From: Paenibacillus turpanensis
GTDB taxonomy: Bacteria; Bacillota; Bacilli; Paenibacillales; YIM-B00363
Direction: 5' to 3'
Assembly (NCBI RefSeq): GCF_011421635.1
Contig: NZ_WTLI01000002.1
Coordinates: forward strand, 248,347-312,346
Length of the DNA stretch: 64,000 nt
How positions within the stretch are numbered: position 1 is the first letter of the stretch; each line of letters begins with the position of its first letter. Of the stretch, positions 8,333 to 17,789 are shown in pieces. Under the pieces are notes generated by a model, which did not search any database, was not told the origin of the DNA, and saw nothing but the letters and a program-made list of their open reading frames with translations. Both the position numbers and the translations under genes were made by a program.

Positions 8333-8488
8333 CGCTTGTGCTGATTTTACCGGTTCCATTCTTGCCCCGAGCTCGTCGGCAAGCTCTTCCCGGAAAGCTG
8401 ACGCTAAGTGCTGCGCTTCCCGCGAATCGGCCTGCAGCAGTGTCGAAACCGGATCCTGCTGCTGCTTTACTTTTATAGATTGACGCAT
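8318..8488 (-). CDS. Small hypothetical protein (56 residues)
   Basis: An ORF too short for ordinary ORF calling but plausible: ATG at 8488 with AAGGGG 10 bases upstream, ending TGA at 8318. The product begins MRQSIKVKQQQDPVSTLLQ and is hydrophilic and helical, charged, rich in A, E, Q and R, with no membrane segment or cysteine. It sits 65 bases after dtd and immediately before a terminator, so it looks like the last gene of the relA-dtd transcript. A longer overlapping frame (8322-8534) is serine/alanine/glycine-rich without protein character and was rejected. Function unknown. Confidence 0.6.
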   Translation of the reverse strand: MRQSIKVKQQQDPVSTLLQADSREAQHLASAFREELADELGARMEPVKSAQARMSR

Positions 8489-8553
8489 TACGGCAGAGCC
8501 CCTTATCTAAAGATGATATTTCTATCATGTCCAAGGGGGCTGCGAAACATAAC

Positions 8554-9000
8554 CTATGATTTGCTTTCGATAATTAACGTGACCGGACCCCAATTCGTGA
8601 GCGCAACATCCATGTCCGCACCGAATTCGCCCGTTTCCACAAGAAGTCCCTGCTCACGCAAGTATTGATTAAAGGTATTGTAAAGCCGGCTCGCAAGATC
8701 CGGCTTTGCAGCCGCCATGAAATTCGGCCTTCTTCCCTTACGGCAATCCCCGTACAGCGTAAATTGTGAAACACTTAAGACTGCTCCTTGAATATCGGCA
8801 ACAGAAAGATTCATTTTCCCGTCATCATCTTCAAAAATGCGCAGGTTCACCACTTTTTCCGCCAAAAACTTGGCATCCGCCTCTGTATCCTCATGGGCTA
8901 CTCCGACAAGCAGCAGCAGGCCCGGCTTTGTAATTTCACCGATTACTGTTCCATCGACTGTAACCGAAGCCTGTTTTACTCTTTGGGCAACAATTTTCAT
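8554..9000 (-). CDS. dtd: D-aminoacyl-tRNA deacylase
   Basis: 148 residues from ATG 9000, with AGGAG 10 bases upstream; the longer frame upstream is not family sequence. It hydrolyses D-amino acids (and misattached glycine) from tRNA, acting as a chiral proofreader in the cytoplasm. The N-terminus [17 protein letters not shown], the active-site block [10 protein letters not shown] (76-85) and the C-terminal Gly-cisPro motif WGPVT (137-141) that crosses into the partner subunit are present. It is directly downstream of relA (61 bases), the conserved Firmicute order, and probably shares its transcript. Confidence 0.95.
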   Translation of the reverse strand: MKIVAQRVKQASVTVDGTVIGEITKPGLLLLVGVAHEDTEADAKFLAEKVVNLRIFEDDDGKMNLSVADIQGAVLSVSQFTLYGDCRKGRRPNFMAAAKPDLASRLYNTFNQYLREQGLLVETGEFGADMDVALTNWGPVTLIIESKS

Positions 9001-9061
9001 AACTGAAGCTATCTCCTGATCTGGCCTTCCGGGACAAATTTCCCGGGAAATCGACAGTGCG

Positions 9062-11275
9062 TTACTGCATAATTCGCTGCACAGAATACACATCGCGCAC
9101 GCGTTTAATTTTTTCCACAACGGCTTGAAGATGCTCGGTATTTCGGATCAAAATCGTCATGTGGATCATCGCCATTTTATTTTTATCCGATCGGCCGGAA
9201 ACGGCGGACATGTTTGTTTTTGACTCCGATACGGCCTGCAGCACCTCGTTTAACAAACCGCGGCGATCTTGGCCGGTAATTTCGATATCCACGCTGAAGT
9301 TAGCTTGGCATTCGTCCGTCCATTCAACTTCGATTACACGTGCCGCCTCATCCCCATCGCCTTGCGGAATATTCGTACAGTCGGCGCGGTGTACGGAGAC
9401 TCCTCTGCCGCGAGTAATATAGCCAACAATGTCGTCTCCCGGCACTGGATTGCAGCAGCGGGCAAAACGAACAAGCAAATTATCTACACCTTTCACACGA
9501 ACCCCTTGAATCGAACGACTGCGTTTTTCCGCTTGGGCCTGTGATGGCTTAAGCACCTGGATTACTTCACTCGTCAGCTGTGCGGCTGATTCCTCAGCTT
9601 CCTTCCGCAGCTTCTCCGTCAGCTTCGTACAGATTTGTGCTGCCGTAATCCCGCCGAAGCCGATGGCCGAGAGCATATCATCAATGTCGTTAAACGTAAA
9701 CTTACGCGCCGCCTCCAGCAGCAGGCTGTCGCTCATAAGCTGTGACGCCTCGTAGCCGAGTCTCCGCAGCTCCTTTTCGATCGCCTCGCGGCCGCGTTCT
9801 ACGTTTTCCTCTCGCTTCTCTTTCTTGAACCACTGCTTAATTTTGCTGCGCGCATGAGAGGACTGTGCAATTTTGACCCAGTCCGAGCTCGGCCCGTAAG
9901 AATGCTTCGAGGTTAAGATTTCAACGATATCGCCCGTTTTTAATTTATGGTCCAGCGGTACAATCCGTCCGTTTACTTTGGCGCCGATCGTCCGGTTACC
10001 AACCTCCGTATGAATACGGTAAGCGAAATCGAGCGGAACCGACCCAGCCGGGAGTTCAATGACCTCGCCCTTTGGGGTAAATACGTAGAGCATATCGGTG
10101 AAAAAGTCCATCTTCAGCGATTCTACGAATTCCTGCGCATCGTCCGTTTCCTGCTGGAGCTCCATAATCTCGCGGAACCACGTCATTTTATCCTCGTACG
10201 TTCCACTCGGCACAACCGCGCTTTCCTTGCCCTCTTTATAGGCCCAGTGCGCGGCAACCCCGAACTCGCTCGTCTGATGCATGTCCCAGGTGCGGATTTG
10301 CACTTCCGTCGGCTCCCCTTTCGGGCCGATCACCGTCGTGTGCAGCGACTGGTACATGTTTGGCTTTGGCATTGCGATGTAATCCTTAAACCGTCCGGGC
10401 ATCGGTTTCCAAAGCGTATGAATAATGCCAAGCGCCGCGTAGCAATCCTTAATATTGTCAACGATCACACGAATCGCGAGCAAATCATAAATCTCGTTAA
10501 ATTGTTTGCTGCGCGTCGTCATTTTTTTATAAATGCTGTAAATATGCTTCGGACGTCCGCTAATATCAGCGACAATGCCCATCTCAGCCAGCTTATCCTT
10601 GAGCCGGTCGATCAGCTCGTCGATATAATCCTCGCGCTCCGTGCGCTTCTTTTGCATTAAATTGACGATCCGGTAGTACTGCTGCGGATTCAAATAGCGA
10701 AGCGCGATGTCTTCGAGCTCCCATTTGATCGAGGAAATCCCAAGACGGTGCGCAATCGGGCAAAAGATCTCCAGCGTCTCGTCTGCGATACGGCGCTGCG
10801 CTTCCTCCGATTGGTGCTTCAGCGTACGCATATTATGAAGCCGGTCCGCCAGCTTAATAAGAATGACGCGCAAATCCTGCGCCATTGCGACAAACATTTT
10901 GCGGTAATTTTCGTTTTGCTGCTCTTCCTTAGACTTAAAGCGGATTTTTTCCAGCTTTGTCAGGCCGTCCACGAGCTTGGCGCACATTTTGCCGAAATTG
11001 CTTTCGATCATCTCCAGCGTAACGTTCGTATCCTCTACGACGTCATGCAGCAAGCCGGCAATTACGGTCGTTGTGTCCAGCTGCAAATGGACCAAAATCT
11101 CCGCAACAGCCAGAGGGTGCAAAATATAGGGTTCGCCCGACTTGCGAATTTGCCCGGAGTGAGCACTCTCCGCAAAGGCATACGCCTCCCGTACACGGTT
11201 CAGGTCGGCTTCTTTCATATAGGCGGACGCTTTGGCGATAAGTTGGTCGATGCCCGTGATCTGCTGAATCCCCAT
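9062..11275 (-). CDS. relA: Bifunctional (p)ppGpp synthetase/hydrolase, Rel/SpoT family
   Basis: 737 residues, the usual size. The stringent-response enzyme that makes and degrades (p)ppGpp from GTP/GDP and ATP, binding ribosomes. The HD hydrolase domain is intact (H53, H77, D78 in LLHDVVEDT). The synthetase domain carries RFKDYIA, the RxKD form of bifunctional enzymes, and the [13 protein letters not shown] block. A TGS domain starts around 390 ([14 protein letters not shown]), then the helical and Cys-containing region ([12 protein letters not shown]) and a C-terminal ACT domain. ATG at 11275 follows AGGAAAGGAAACGCC. The leader region upstream is unusual: a 79-bp tandem repeat array lies 120 bases before the start. 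Confidence 0.97.
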   Translation of the reverse strand: MGIQQITGIDQLIAKASAYMKEADLNRVREAYAFAESAHSGQIRKSGEPYILHPLAVAEILVHLQLDTTTVIAGLLHDVVEDTNVTLEMIESNFGKMCAKLVDGLTKLEKIRFKSKEEQQNENYRKMFVAMAQDLRVILIKLADRLHNMRTLKHQSEEAQRRIADETLEIFCPIAHRLGISSIKWELEDIALRYLNPQQYYRIVNLMQKKRTEREDYIDELIDRLKDKLAEMGIVADISGRPKHIYSIYKKMTTRSKQFNEIYDLLAIRVIVDNIKDCYAALGIIHTLWKPMPGRFKDYIAMPKPNMYQSLHTTVIGPKGEPTEVQIRTWDMHQTSEFGVAAHWAYKEGKESAVVPSGTYEDKMTWFREIMELQQETDDAQEFVESLKMDFFTDMLYVFTPKGEVIELPAGSVPLDFAYRIHTEVGNRTIGAKVNGRIVPLDHKLKTGDIVEILTSKHSYGPSSDWVKIAQSSHARSKIKQWFKKEKREENVERGREAIEKELRRLGYEASQLMSDSLLLEAARKFTFNDIDDMLSAIGFGGITAAQICTKLTEKLRKEAEESAAQLTSEVIQVLKPSQAQAEKRSRSIQGVRVKGVDNLLVRFARCCNPVPGDDIVGYITRGRGVSVHRADCTNIPQGDGDEAARVIEVEWTDECQANFSVDIEITGQDRRGLLNEVLQAVSESKTNMSAVSGRSDKNKMAMIHMTILIRNTEHLQAVVEKIKRVRDVYSVQRIMQ

Positions 11276-11394
11276 GGCGTTTCCTTTCCTCCGGGTGCAT
11301 AAAATTTTCGTAAAGAGACGCTTTAGCGCAATAAAACGGAATGGTAAGTTAAGCTATTGTATTCAAATCGCAGCGGAACGTTGCCCGTCCGCTG

Positions 11395-11667
11395 CCGCTT
11401 CTTAGAATGACTACAATGATTGTTTTCATTTAGAAGCAGTGCTTCGCAATGAAAACTTCCTCTAAATCTGGTCCCGCTTCTTAGAATGACTACAATGATT
11501 GTTTTCATTTAGAAGCAGTGCTTCGCAATGAAAACTTCCTCTAAATCTGGTCCCGCTTCTTAGAATGACTACAATGATTGTTTTCATTTAGAAGCAGTGC
11601 TTCGCAATGAAAACTTCCTCTAAATCTGGTCCCGCTTCTTAGAATTACTACAATGATTGTTTTCATT
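11395..11667. repeat. 79-bp tandem repeat array, about 3.5 copies, each with a palindrome
   Basis: The period is exactly 79 bases. Three full copies start at 11395, 11474 and 11553, and a fourth breaks off at 11667. The copies are identical apart from one G-to-T change at 11646. Each full unit carries an imperfect palindrome: GTTTTCATT and AATGAAAAC (9-bp arms) enclosing GAAGC-AGT-GCTTC (5-bp arms), at 11422-11456, 11501-11535 and 11580-11614. Each unit, including the partial one, also has AATGA-N6-TCATT. The array fills the 630-base gap between relA and the 11906 gene. The rest of the gap is A/T-rich with no coding frame of protein-like composition (a 61-residue frame inside the repeats is a shadow). 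Confidence 0.97.
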
Positions 11668-11859
11668 ATTATGCAACTTCCTTCCGCCCCCGTCAACAGG
11701 CGCGAAGTCTTTCAGCGTAAGCAGCTGCCGCTTTTTTACCTTTAGGTTCTCCAGGTAAATATTGTTATACTATAAAACCGGAAATACCGTTACAATATAT
11801 GGAATTAAATGGTTTATAAAATTGAACTTTATATTCGCGTTTTTAATCATTTGTAAACA

Positions 11860-11907
11860 ATAAAAGCTGGCCGCAGCAGATCCCTGCCATTCGGTCAGCT
11901 ATTTTTT
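11860..11907 (-). terminator. Terminator after the 11906 gene
   Basis: Stem AGCTGGCCG (11865-11873) / CGGTCAGCT (11892-11900) with one mismatch. On the minus strand it runs into TTTTATTG. The plus strand also has ATTTTTTATTTTT, so it may act in both directions. Confidence 0.7.
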
Positions 11908-12739
11908 ATTTTTCCTCCACCATGAAAGAAAAAGTATCGCTTCGTCTGCCGGAATCCACAGTAACAACCACCTTTTTACCAGGCAGTAGAGGCTCTTCCG
12001 GGTCAAAAAACATACCGAATGCAGTCATTCCACTTACTCCTGGAATCCATGTATTTGGCTCATCAGCATAACGGACACGAATTCCGCCATTATCCCGACC
12101 CCCTCTCCACGTTACCTGAATTACGGCATCGGCCGGAACCCCAATCGCTTCTTTTTCCGGATAACGCTTCTGAATCCACATGCCGTCCGCTGCTTTATCC
12201 CATAAGACGAAGGATAGAGCAAGCCCTGCCATAACCACAGCAAACGTTGTAACTTGCTTAGATGATGCGCGATAGGGAGACTGTTTCGCAGCAAGCCCAT
12301 AACACACAGCCGTCAATGACCATAACACGAATAGGGTCATGACAATATGTAAGGAAAAACCGAGCCAGTTCCTCAAGTATGACCAAGGTACCCAATGCGT
12401 AAGGAATGAACCGCCATATCTATTCCATTCAAGCAGAGGAAGTACTTGCGCCAGGAGCAGCAGGAACAATCCAGGTATCGCAATAAGGAGTATGCTTCTA
12501 CCGGTTGCTTGATTCACAAGCCGTAGAGATTGTGCAGCGCCCCATGTCAAAATGCCAGCAACCACCGACCATATTCCCCACAATGCTATCTCTTCTTCTT
12601 TTACATTACCTAGGATGTACCACGGAAAAAATGGAATATAAAGCAGCCCAAGCACAACCGACAAGCTTCCTGTGATGGAAAGAATACGAACAGGATCCAA
12701 AAAGGAACTCATAACATTCGATTGGAATAAACGCAGCAT
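11906..12739 (-). CDS. Membrane protein with extracytoplasmic C-terminal domain, function unknown
   Basis: 277 residues; ATG at 12739 with GGAGGAGG upstream. Five hydrophobic helices are visible at roughly 21-43, 50-70, 80-100, 125-148 and 162-181. They are followed by a soluble tail of about 90 residues with a beta-sandwich look (VPADAVIQVTWRGG, TWIPGVSGMTAFGM, PGKKVVVTVDSG) that ends in FSFMVEEK, resembling an Ig-like extracellular domain. I do not recognise the family. The gene is flanked by terminators on both sides and sits between apt and relA, which are adjacent in B. subtilis, so it appears to be an independently transcribed insertion. Confidence 0.75.
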   Translation of the reverse strand: MLRLFQSNVMSSFLDPVRILSITGSLSVVLGLLYIPFFPWYILGNVKEEEIALWGIWSVVAGILTWGAAQSLRLVNQATGRSILLIAIPGLFLLLLAQVLPLLEWNRYGGSFLTHWVPWSYLRNWLGFSLHIVMTLFVLWSLTAVCYGLAAKQSPYRASSKQVTTFAVVMAGLALSFVLWDKAADGMWIQKRYPEKEAIGVPADAVIQVTWRGGRDNGGIRVRYADEPNTWIPGVSGMTAFGMFFDPEEPLLPGKKVVVTVDSGRRSDTFSFMVEEK

Positions 12740-12813
12740 AGTATTCCTCCTCCTTTTTCACAGACGAGGAGATTCGCCTTAAGGTTACAAAAGGAGAAGC
12801 AGTTTCATCGAAT

Positions 12814-12855
12814 AAAAAAAGCCCGGCTGCACGTTATTCGACGCTTCTGCCGGAC
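12814..12855 (-). terminator. Terminator after apt
   Basis: Stem GCCCGGC (12821-12827) / GCCGGAC (12849-12855) with one wobble pair and a short inner helix, followed on the minus strand by TTTTTTTATTCG. Confidence 0.82.
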
Positions 12856-12864
12856 CTTATCTAA

Positions 12865-13377
12865 TTAGTAGGTTACTAGCGAGGTAACTTCCATTCCAGT
12901 CAGCTTATCCCGTCCATTCAAATAGGAAAGCTCAATCAAAAATGCAGCACCGATTACCTCTCCGCCTAGTTTCTGCACCAAATTAATGGAGGTCGAAATC
13001 GTACCGCCCGTCGCCAGCAAATCATCGGCAATCAGGACACGTTGTCCAGGTGAAATAGCGTCCGCATGAACGGCAAGCTTATCCTTGCCGTATTCCAAAT
13101 CGTAATCCGCTTCCACCGTGTTCCCTGGAAGCTTACCGCTTTTGCGAATCGGCACGAAACCAACCCCAAGAGCATACGCCAGCGGCGCTCCGACAACAAA
13201 GCCGCGAGCTTCCGGTCCGGCAATCACATCGATGTTCAGGTGCTCGACCTTCGCCTTCATTTGCTCGATCGCTTCACGATAAACGTTACCGTCCTTCAAC
13301 AGCGTCGTGATATCCTTAAACCGGATTCCCGGCTGTGGAAAATCGGGAATAACCCGGATATAGTCTTTAAAATTCAT
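12865..13377 (-). CDS. apt: Adenine phosphoribosyltransferase
   Basis: 170 residues from ATG 13377 (GGAGGAGATCGT upstream); a longer in-frame extension lacks family sequence. It salvages adenine to AMP using [24 protein letters not shown] is the canonical N-terminus, and the PRPP loop [13 protein letters not shown] is at 114-126. The ATG overlaps the recJ stop codon (ATGA), indicating translational coupling with recJ. A terminator follows, separating it from the 11906 gene and relA. Confidence 0.97.
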   Translation of the reverse strand: MNFKDYIRVIPDFPQPGIRFKDITTLLKDGNVYREAIEQMKAKVEHLNIDVIAGPEARGFVVGAPLAYALGVGFVPIRKSGKLPGNTVEADYDLEYGKDKLAVHADAISPGQRVLIADDLLATGGTISTSINLVQKLGGEVIGAAFLIELSYLNGRDKLTGMEVTSLVTY

Positions 13378-15848
13378 ACGATCTCCTCCATCAAATGGGC
13401 TTTCTTTATCAAACCGCCGCTCTTCTCTTGCAAAAGCCAACGGGACAACTCAAGCGATGATGAAAAGACGAGTTGTCTTTCCACATCCTGTATCTCTAGT
13501 TTATAACGATATTTGAATGATTGCGATAAATCTTTTTTAGGCGCATTGGGAATACAGGTATAGCCTTCCACTGTTTTGTCCAGCACATTCAGCTCCAGCA
13601 GCACTTCCAGAATAAATTGCACCGCTGCCGCGGATATACCGGTACGGCGGCTGAGCGCGTTCAGCATCGCAGGACGATCTGGTAAAGGCTGCGTGGACGA
13701 ACGTAAAAGGGAATACACGTCTTTAAAATGCTCGCGGCTTGGTGCCGGGCTTAGTTCGTCCTCTGATGATGCTTGGAACAAGCCGTATATTCGCTGGGCA
13801 CTAGTTGTAGATTGTAAGCAGCCGGTGAGCATACGTAATGACGGCGGCAGGTTATATAGCACAAGATCCGTTGATTCCGACAAGCCGAGTCGTTCCGCCG
13901 CTTTGTTCAGCGGCTCCAGACTAACCTTATTGGAATCCTCCCCAGGAGGCAGGCAAAGCCACATGGCCACTTGCCCTCCCCATAGCTTCTCCCATTCATC
14001 AACCATCCGTCCGGAAGGGGCGCGGGAAGAATCCAGTCCGAACCAAACCACTGCAATGTTCGGCTTCTCCGTTCTGACCGCTTCTATGCCGCTTACCAGC
14101 TGGCGGATTCGGTCTTCCGGCTTTTTGACCCCACGCCAGTCAAAGGCTTGTACTTCCTGCACACGGATATCGCGAATCATGATTTGCGGCTTTCGAATAC
14201 CATTCCATTCGCTAATCCCGAGCTCTCCGATTACATCCACTTTTGCTCCCGGCGCAATCCAATCGAGCAGTGCGCCAAAGCCAAAGCCAACCGCCTCAAT
14301 CGGGCCCTGCTCACCAACAAGCATTAGCTTGGCATGCTGTTGTTCACGTCCCATGGTTCTCCGTTCTGACAGCTCTGCTCCCAAGAACATGAATCTCGGC
14401 AACGGATTTCCGCTGCCATACGGAGCAAGCTTAGATAACGCTGCGGCGTGCTCCAGAGAAACGTCGGAAAGGCTGCATACCGAATCGGCTTCCATTACCG
14501 GCAAATAGCTTTCTTCGGAAAGCCACTGGTCAGCCAGCATAACGACATGACTGCGAAACGCATCAATATGCTCTCTTGCCATCGTCAATCCGGCAGCTGC
14601 CTGATGTCCGCCATAATGATCCATCCACTGCGCACATTCGGTTAATGCCCGATACATATCAAAGCCATCGATCGATCTGCCCGATCCTTTACACATGCCT
14701 GTTTCTGAATCAATGCTAAGCACAAATACCGGACGATAATATTTTTCAAGCAGCTTAGAGGCTACGATTCCCATAACCCCGATATTCCAGCCTTCTTTCG
14801 CTAAAACCAATACCGGTGGAACCACTCCGTCGACTAAAAAATGCTCGGCCATTTCCAGCGCTTCTTTCGTCATTTCATCGACGATGCGCTGCCGCTCTTT
14901 GTTGAGCTGATCCAGATCATAGGCTAGATGCTCCGCCTCCTGCTCCTGATCCGTAACAAGCAGTTTCACGGCTGTATCCGCCGTGTCGATCCGCCCCCCG
15001 GCATTAATTCTCGGCGCGAGGGCAAAGCCGATGGTCTGCTCCGTGACATCTCTTAGTTCCGTGCCCACAACGCCGATTAGAGCCCGCAGTCCCGGGTTTT
15101 GCGAACGTCTCATCTGTTCTAAGCCAAGCTTAACGATAAGGCGATTTTCCCCGTTAAGCGGCATTAAGTCTGCCACAGTACCGAGAGCTGCAAATTCAGT
15201 CAGCTCCTCGGGGAAACGCTCCAATAACGCCTGAGCGAGCTTTAATGCTACGCCGACCCCGGCTAAGCTTTTAAACGGATACATGCAGCCGGGCTGCTTC
15301 GGATTGACGATCGCATACGCCTCCGGCAGCACCTCCGGCGGTTCATGGTGATCCGTCACAACCACATCGATCCCAAGCTCTTTGGCGTATTTAATCTCTT
15401 CCACAGCACTTATTCCGGTATCAACCGTAACTATTAATGTGACATTGTTTTTCGCTGCTTGCTCAAGAGCTTTACGATTTAATCCGTACCCTTCATGGAT
15501 ACGGTGCGGGATGTAATAATCGAAACGGGCACCTAGCTGCCGGAACAGCTTAAACATAAGTGCCGTACTGCTAACCCCGTCAGCGTCATAGTCTCCGTAA
15601 ATCCGAATGGTTTCCCCTGCGGTTAAGGCCCGGCGTATCCGCTCTACCGCCTCCGCCATTCCTTTGAGCTCGTACGGATCATGAAATCCGTCGCCCTCTA
15701 AAAATAAAGCAGCCTCCCGAACACTCGCGAAACCTCTGACAGCCAGAAGTTTCGCAACGAGAGGCGGCAGACCAAGCTCCGCCTCAAGGGCGGAAACCAA
15801 TTGTTCATCGGACGATTTGACAACCCATCTTGCTTTCGAAAAAAGCAC
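13374..15848 (-). CDS. recJ: Single-stranded-DNA-specific exonuclease RecJ
   Basis: 824 residues; GTG start at 15848 with AGGGGGAGCAGA in front. 5'-3' ssDNA exonuclease of recombination and repair. DHH-family metal motifs are present: [10 protein letters not shown] (85-94), D143 in TVDTG, and the namesake DHH at 166-168. The DHHA1 domain includes the [10 protein letters not shown] block (about 405). A long C-terminal region (about 560-824) is characteristic of Firmicute RecJ. It overlaps apt by four bases; the order recJ-apt matches B. subtilis. Confidence 0.96.
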   Translation of the reverse strand: MLFSKARWVVKSSDEQLVSALEAELGLPPLVAKLLAVRGFASVREAALFLEGDGFHDPYELKGMAEAVERIRRALTAGETIRIYGDYDADGVSSTALMFKLFRQLGARFDYYIPHRIHEGYGLNRKALEQAAKNNVTLIVTVDTGISAVEEIKYAKELGIDVVVTDHHEPPEVLPEAYAIVNPKQPGCMYPFKSLAGVGVALKLAQALLERFPEELTEFAALGTVADLMPLNGENRLIVKLGLEQMRRSQNPGLRALIGVVGTELRDVTEQTIGFALAPRINAGGRIDTADTAVKLLVTDQEQEAEHLAYDLDQLNKERQRIVDEMTKEALEMAEHFLVDGVVPPVLVLAKEGWNIGVMGIVASKLLEKYYRPVFVLSIDSETGMCKGSGRSIDGFDMYRALTECAQWMDHYGGHQAAAGLTMAREHIDAFRSHVVMLADQWLSEESYLPVMEADSVCSLSDVSLEHAAALSKLAPYGSGNPLPRFMFLGAELSERRTMGREQQHAKLMLVGEQGPIEAVGFGFGALLDWIAPGAKVDVIGELGISEWNGIRKPQIMIRDIRVQEVQAFDWRGVKKPEDRIRQLVSGIEAVRTEKPNIAVVWFGLDSSRAPSGRMVDEWEKLWGGQVAMWLCLPPGEDSNKVSLEPLNKAAERLGLSESTDLVLYNLPPSLRMLTGCLQSTTSAQRIYGLFQASSEDELSPAPSREHFKDVYSLLRSSTQPLPDRPAMLNALSRRTGISAAAVQFILEVLLELNVLDKTVEGYTCIPNAPKKDLSQSFKYRYKLEIQDVERQLVFSSSLELSRWLLQEKSGGLIKKAHLMEEIV

Positions 15849-15878
15849 TCTGCTCCCCCTGTAACAAACCGTACTCCA

Positions 15879-16835
15879 TCAATGCAGCATTGTCGGATGA
15901 TTATCATCTTCAGCGTCCGCACCGGTTACCTTATACGGATAATCCGGATCATACGGGTTCACATGAATAAATACATCCGAAACATGGCCAAATTTATCCA
16001 GAAGCTGATGCTTCACGCTTTTTGCAATATCATGGCCTTCCAAAACTGAAATCCGGGGATTCACGCTAATTTTCACATCCACAACAACATAATGGCCATG
16101 CTCTCGGGCACGAAGCTCATCCACGGACATTACCCCGCGAACACGCTGGACCTCGTCCACCAGCTCTTTCGCGTCTTCTTCATGCAGCACGTGATCCATT
16201 GTATTATGAATCGACTCTTTTACCAAGTGGTAACCCATGCGCAGCACCATCGCCGCGACAACAATACCAGCCACGGGATCGAGATAGTAGAGCCAAGGAA
16301 TACCAAGGAAGCCGCCAATGACAGCACCTCCGACGCCTATCAGAGCGGCAATAGAGGAATAAACATCGGAACGATGCTCCCAAGCATTGGCAATTAGCGC
16401 TTGGCTGGACAATTTTTTCCCCAGATTGTATTTATACCGAAACATCGCTTCCTTAATGACGATCGATCCTGCGATGACAAGAAGAGCGTACATTTTCGGC
16501 GCTTCCAAATTGCCGGCATACATCGATTTCAGCGAGCTGATTGCAATTTCGATGCCGACAAGCAGCAGAAGCACAGAAACGATAATCGCTGCGATGGACT
16601 CCGCCTTGCCGTGCCCGTACGGATGATCCTCATCCGGTGGCTGCTTTGCAGCTCTCAGCCCAAGCAGCACGGCAAATGAGCCCGCCACATCCGAAGCGGA
16701 ATGCGCAGCATCTGCGATAAGCGCTTTACTCCCTGACATCCACCCGACAAAGCCTTTCACCGCCGCCAATATAATATTGCCGACAATTCCGATCCAAGCC
16801 GCATTTTCTGCCTTCGCAAAACGCTGTTCTGACAT
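15879..16835 (-). CDS. Cation diffusion facilitator family metal efflux protein
   Basis: 318 residues from ATG 16835 with GGGAG at 9 bases; a TTG seven codons earlier is less likely. Inner-membrane transporter that exports divalent metal ions such as Zn, Mn, Co or Fe. There are six membrane helices with the TM2 metal motif DAAHSASD (H45, D49), the HPYGHGKAES block (71-80), the second motif HRSDVYSS in TM5, and a C-terminal cytoplasmic ferredoxin-like domain that ends with a histidine- and aspartate-rich tail (DAEDDNHPTMLH). Metal specificity cannot be assigned from sequence alone. It sits between secF and recJ on the same strand with 30-36 base gaps, probably in one transcript. Confidence 0.92.
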   Translation of the reverse strand: MSEQRFAKAENAAWIGIVGNIILAAVKGFVGWMSGSKALIADAAHSASDVAGSFAVLLGLRAAKQPPDEDHPYGHGKAESIAAIIVSVLLLLVGIEIAISSLKSMYAGNLEAPKMYALLVIAGSIVIKEAMFRYKYNLGKKLSSQALIANAWEHRSDVYSSIAALIGVGGAVIGGFLGIPWLYYLDPVAGIVVAAMVLRMGYHLVKESIHNTMDHVLHEEDAKELVDEVQRVRGVMSVDELRAREHGHYVVVDVKISVNPRISVLEGHDIAKSVKHQLLDKFGHVSDVFIHVNPYDPDYPYKVTGADAEDDNHPTMLH

Positions 16836-16871
16836 GCCTGACACTCCCTTTTCCAATCTTGTACTGCTCCG

Positions 16872-17789
16872 TTATTCTTTTGCCCCAACGGAAGCAGGTT
16901 TACGCGGCTTCAGCGTGGCATTTTTCAAAACAAGCCAAACCGGACTCGCAATAAAGATGGACGAGTAAGCCCCGCTTACCAATCCGAAAATCATCGCCAG
17001 CGAGAACAGACGAATCGATTCGCTTCCAAAGATGAACAAGCACACCGCTGCAAACAATACTGTCAGGACGGTATTGATAGACCGGGTCATCGTTTGGGAA
17101 ATACTGTTGTTTACCAGCTGCGCGATATCGTCAAAGGTTTTCAGCTTTGTGAAACGTAAGTTCTCACGAATCCGGTCAAAAATAACGATCGTATCGTTAA
17201 TGGAATATCCGATAATTGTCAGAACCGCAACGATAAACGGCAGATTCACTTCAAGACGGAATATCGAAAATAAGCTGATTACGATAAAAGCATCATGCAG
17301 CAACGCAACAATGGACGCGACCGCAAAACGCCACTCAAATCGAATGCTGACATAAATGATAATTCCTACACTCGCAAGTAGAACAGCTAATCCCGCTTTA
17401 TTGATAAGCTCTCTTGCAATGGTCGTGTCGACGGTATTTTCTTCTTTTGTGACATTCTCTCCGTAAACTTCAACAAAAGCCGCTTCGATTTTTTGAACCT
17501 CATCCGGCAGTAAAACGCGGTCAAAACGTACCGTTACCCGATCCTGATTGCCCCCAATCGTTGGAGGCGTAAAGGTTTTCTCCTCGAATCCGGCCTTGGT
17601 CAAAATTTCGACGGCCTTCTCTTTTGCGATAGTTTGTCCTACGGAAATATCCAAATTCGTCCCCGACTTAAAATCTACGCCGAAATTTAATCCGAAGATC
17701 GCGAGGGTCAATATCCCGAGCAGAGTAATTACGATCGAAAAAGTAAAAAACTTTTTCCGATGCTTCACAAAGTCAAAATTATAGCGCAC
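16872..17789 (-). CDS. secF: Protein translocase subunit SecF
   Basis: 305 residues. Two in-frame GTGs exist; the one at 17789 is 9 bases from AAGGAGG and is preferred over that at 17798, which abuts it. SecF, with SecD, uses the proton gradient to help complete Sec export. The N-terminal RYNFDFVKHRKKFFTFS and GLNFGVDFKSGT (the SecDF periplasmic entry motif), six membrane helices, and SINDTIVIFDRIRENLR and NTVLTVLFAA are all characteristic. It overlaps the end of secD by 11 bases, so it is translationally coupled. B. subtilis has one fused secDF gene; here they are separate. Confidence 0.96.
   Translation of the reverse strand: MRYNFDFVKHRKKFFTFSIVITLLGILTLAIFGLNFGVDFKSGTNLDISVGQTIAKEKAVEILTKAGFEEKTFTPPTIGGNQDRVTVRFDRVLLPDEVQKIEAAFVEVYGENVTKEENTVDTTIARELINKAGLAVLLASVGIIIYVSIRFEWRFAVASIVALLHDAFIVISLFSIFRLEVNLPFIVAVLTIIGYSINDTIVIFDRIRENLRFTKLKTFDDIAQLVNNSISQTMTRSINTVLTVLFAAVCLFIFGSESIRLFSLAMIFGLVSGAYSSIFIASPVWLVLKNATLKPRKPASVGAKE

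Noticed and set aside
8322-8534. 70-residue minus-strand ORF
   Set aside because: Composition is Ser/Ala/Gly/Arg-rich without protein character, and it overlaps the better supported 56-residue ORF in another frame.
11413-11430. Fur box inside each 79-bp repeat
   Set aside because: AATGATTGTTTTCATT resembles a Fur half-site pattern, but the spacing does not fit the 7-1-7 consensus; not claimed.
11323-11508. 61-residue ORF inside the 79-bp repeats
   Set aside because: It is created by reading through repeat units, has no ribosome-binding site and no plausible protein features.
11395-11667. CRISPR array
   Set aside because: The whole 79-bp unit is repeated with no unique spacers, so it is a tandem repeat, not a CRISPR.
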